A stretch of 64,000 nucleotides of DNA. Origin: JALEFZ01 sp964564415. Its GTDB lineage: Bacteria > Bacteroidota > Bacteroidia > J057. The notes below the pieces were generated by a model. That model ran no database searches, was not told the origin of the DNA, and saw nothing but the letters and a program-made list of their open reading frames with translations. A program made the position numbers and the translations under genes. Of the stretch, positions 63,173 to 64,000 are shown piece by piece (positions within the stretch are counted from its first letter, which is position 1; every line of letters starts with the position of its first letter). The stretch is from NCBI GenBank assembly GCA_964564415.1, contig CAZMAV010000012.1, positions 1 to 64,000 on the forward strand. The letters run 5' to 3'.

Positions 63173-63646
63173 ATGAAAATATTAGAATATCTCTTTCGAA
63201 GCATAGGCATTGTAGCCTCCCTGGGTCTCTTTGTCCTGGCAATGGCCGTTACGATGTACACCTTCGTCGAGGGCTTTCATGTAATCGAACAAATTCTCCG
63301 TTTTTCTTCGGCGGAAGACAGGGTGATATACCAGGCCCTGGGTATTCTCGACCTCATCCTTTTGAGCCTGAGTATTTTCATTGCCTCCATCGGCATTTAC
63401 GAACTGTTTGTCAACCCCATCGAAAATCTGCCCAAATGGCTTCAGGTAAAGGACCTGGACGCCCTCAAGGGTATGTTGATCAAGGTCATCATCGTCGTCA
63501 TGGGCATTTCTTTTATGGGTAAGGTCGTCTCCTACAATGGCAAGGTAGACTTGCTTAGCTATGGGGTGGGAGTAGCCGCGGTCATCCTGGCCCTGAGTTA
63601 TTTTCTCAGTGTCAAGGTCAAAATTGATATCAATGAAGACGAGTAG
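63173..63646 (+). CDS. UPF0114 (YqhA-like) membrane protein
   Basis: A 157-residue protein with three or four membrane helices. It follows the YqhA/UPF0114 pattern: LEYLFRSIGIVASLGLFVLA, then DLILLSLSIFIASIGIYELFVNPIE, a soluble LPKWLQVKDLDALKG stretch and the final helix. Function unknown. It precedes the AI-2E-type gene by 43 bp on the same strand. Confidence 0.9.
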   Translation: MKILEYLFRSIGIVASLGLFVLAMAVTMYTFVEGFHVIEQILRFSSAEDRVIYQALGILDLILLSLSIFIASIGIYELFVNPIENLPKWLQVKDLDALKGMLIKVIIVVMGISFMGKVVSYNGKVDLLSYGVGVAAVILALSYFLSVKVKIDINEDE

Positions 63647-63689
63647 GCAGGGGTTTGGTGCTTGATTATTCTCTACAGCAAATAAAACT

Positions 63690-64000
63690 ATGAAGCAACT
63701 TGCCTACACAGTCATCGGAATCGGGGGCATTCTGGCTCTTTTGGTATTGGGCAAAAGTACCCTCATCCCCCTTGCTTATGGATTGGTCTTATGGTTTTTG
63801 AGCCGCTATTTCAAAAATCTTGTCAATCGCATCCCCCTGATCAAAAAATATGCCCCCTCCTGGGTGGCCAGCAGCATCGCCTTTATCGTGGTGGTCTTTG
63901 TCCTGAGTCTCGTGGTCCAGCTCATCACCACCAATATCGAATCCCTGATTGCATCCGCTGAAACCTATCAGGACAACCTCGATCAGGTCGTTTCCCGACT
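63690..64000 (+). CDS. AI-2E family transporter, 5' part
   Basis: The first 103 codons of a membrane protein cut by the window end. MKQLAYTVIGIGGILALLVLG begins helix 1, followed by LIPLAYGLVLWFLSRYF, then KKYAPSWVASSIAFIVVVFV and a soluble helix TNIESLIASAETYQDNLDQV. The opening hydrophobic pair, the NRIP loop and the following amphipathic helix are typical of the PerM/AI-2E exporter family. Function of most members is uncertain. Confidence 0.8.
   Translation, partial: MKQLAYTVIGIGGILALLVLGKSTLIPLAYGLVLWFLSRYFKNLVNRIPLIKKYAPSWVASSIAFIVVVFVLSLVVQLITTNIESLIASAETYQDNLDQVVSR

Overview
The window is a stretch of chromosome from a member of the Bacteroidota. The evidence is type IX secretion (T9SS) C-terminal sorting domains of both type A and type B, a Bacteroidota 'putative porin' barrel, a fused IcmF mutase, 2TM and DUF4177 proteins, T9SS/TSP3/CUB secreted proteins, starts that do not depend on a Shine-Dalgarno sequence, and promoter-like TTTG-N19-TAnnTTTG spacing. 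A Saprospira/Lewinella-type lineage is plausible but cannot be fixed from sequence reading alone. I saw no rRNA, tRNA, CRISPR array, insertion sequence or prophage. Most of the window is ordinary housekeeping DNA.

Layout. 1-8 kb: riboflavin synthesis (ribH), a cargo-less T9SS type B tail protein, thymidine kinase, a HipB-like regulator with a stump of hipA, the B12-dependent mutase icmF, and a large helical-repeat protein. 8-18.8 kb: M3 peptidase, a discoidin/NADase-type secreted protein, a GyrI-like protein, an NSS sodium symporter overlapping a small membrane partner, an interrupted NTF2-like gene, a secreted protein of unknown family, flavin reductase, kbl and ftcD. 18.9-33 kb is the accessory part: a 1816-residue T9SS surface protein, a GNAT enzyme, a truncated endonuclease/phosphatase, a CoA-transferase, small membrane proteins, a multiply broken thioredoxin-like gene, an M48 protease with a repeat tail, and a paralogue of the helical-repeat protein. 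33-45 kb: queuosine-precursor transporter, RNase Z, STAS protein, CAP protein, YgjP-like protease, RluA-type pseudouridine synthase, a degenerate P-loop protein, aconitase behind an unusually structured leader, queA, rsfS and an M28 peptidase. 45-64 kb: a TolB-like propeller lipoprotein, gap, DUF445, tsaB, the NFACT/RqcH ribosome-rescue protein, a broken CUB/TSP3 T9SS protein, a porin, purine nucleoside phosphorylase, M42 peptidase, an OmpA lipoprotein, an RND exporter, a biotin carrier, DUF72, 2TM and UPF0114 proteins, and the start of an AI-2E-family transporter.

Genes that plausibly work together: queA with the YhhQ-type transporter (queuosine); the STAS, rnz and yhhQ genes as one co-directional run; rsfS, RqcH, tsaB and RNase Z in translation and RNA maturation; icmF, the biotin carrier and the CoA-transferase in acyl-CoA metabolism.

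The least ordinary signals are: (1) the 265-nt leader of aconitase, with a 10-bp long-range stem, a mutually exclusive hairpin and three back-to-back perfect hairpins; (2) five decayed genes, four of them in exported or nuclease-like proteins, including one with two in-frame stops and a lost catalytic cysteine; (3) a HipB-like gene whose ATGA-coupled hipA has been cut to 26 codons, near a 26-bp palindrome; (4) two distant GTG-start paralogues of an unnamed helical family; (5) an NSS transporter lacking the usual gate arginine, overlapping an Ig-like single-pass membrane protein.
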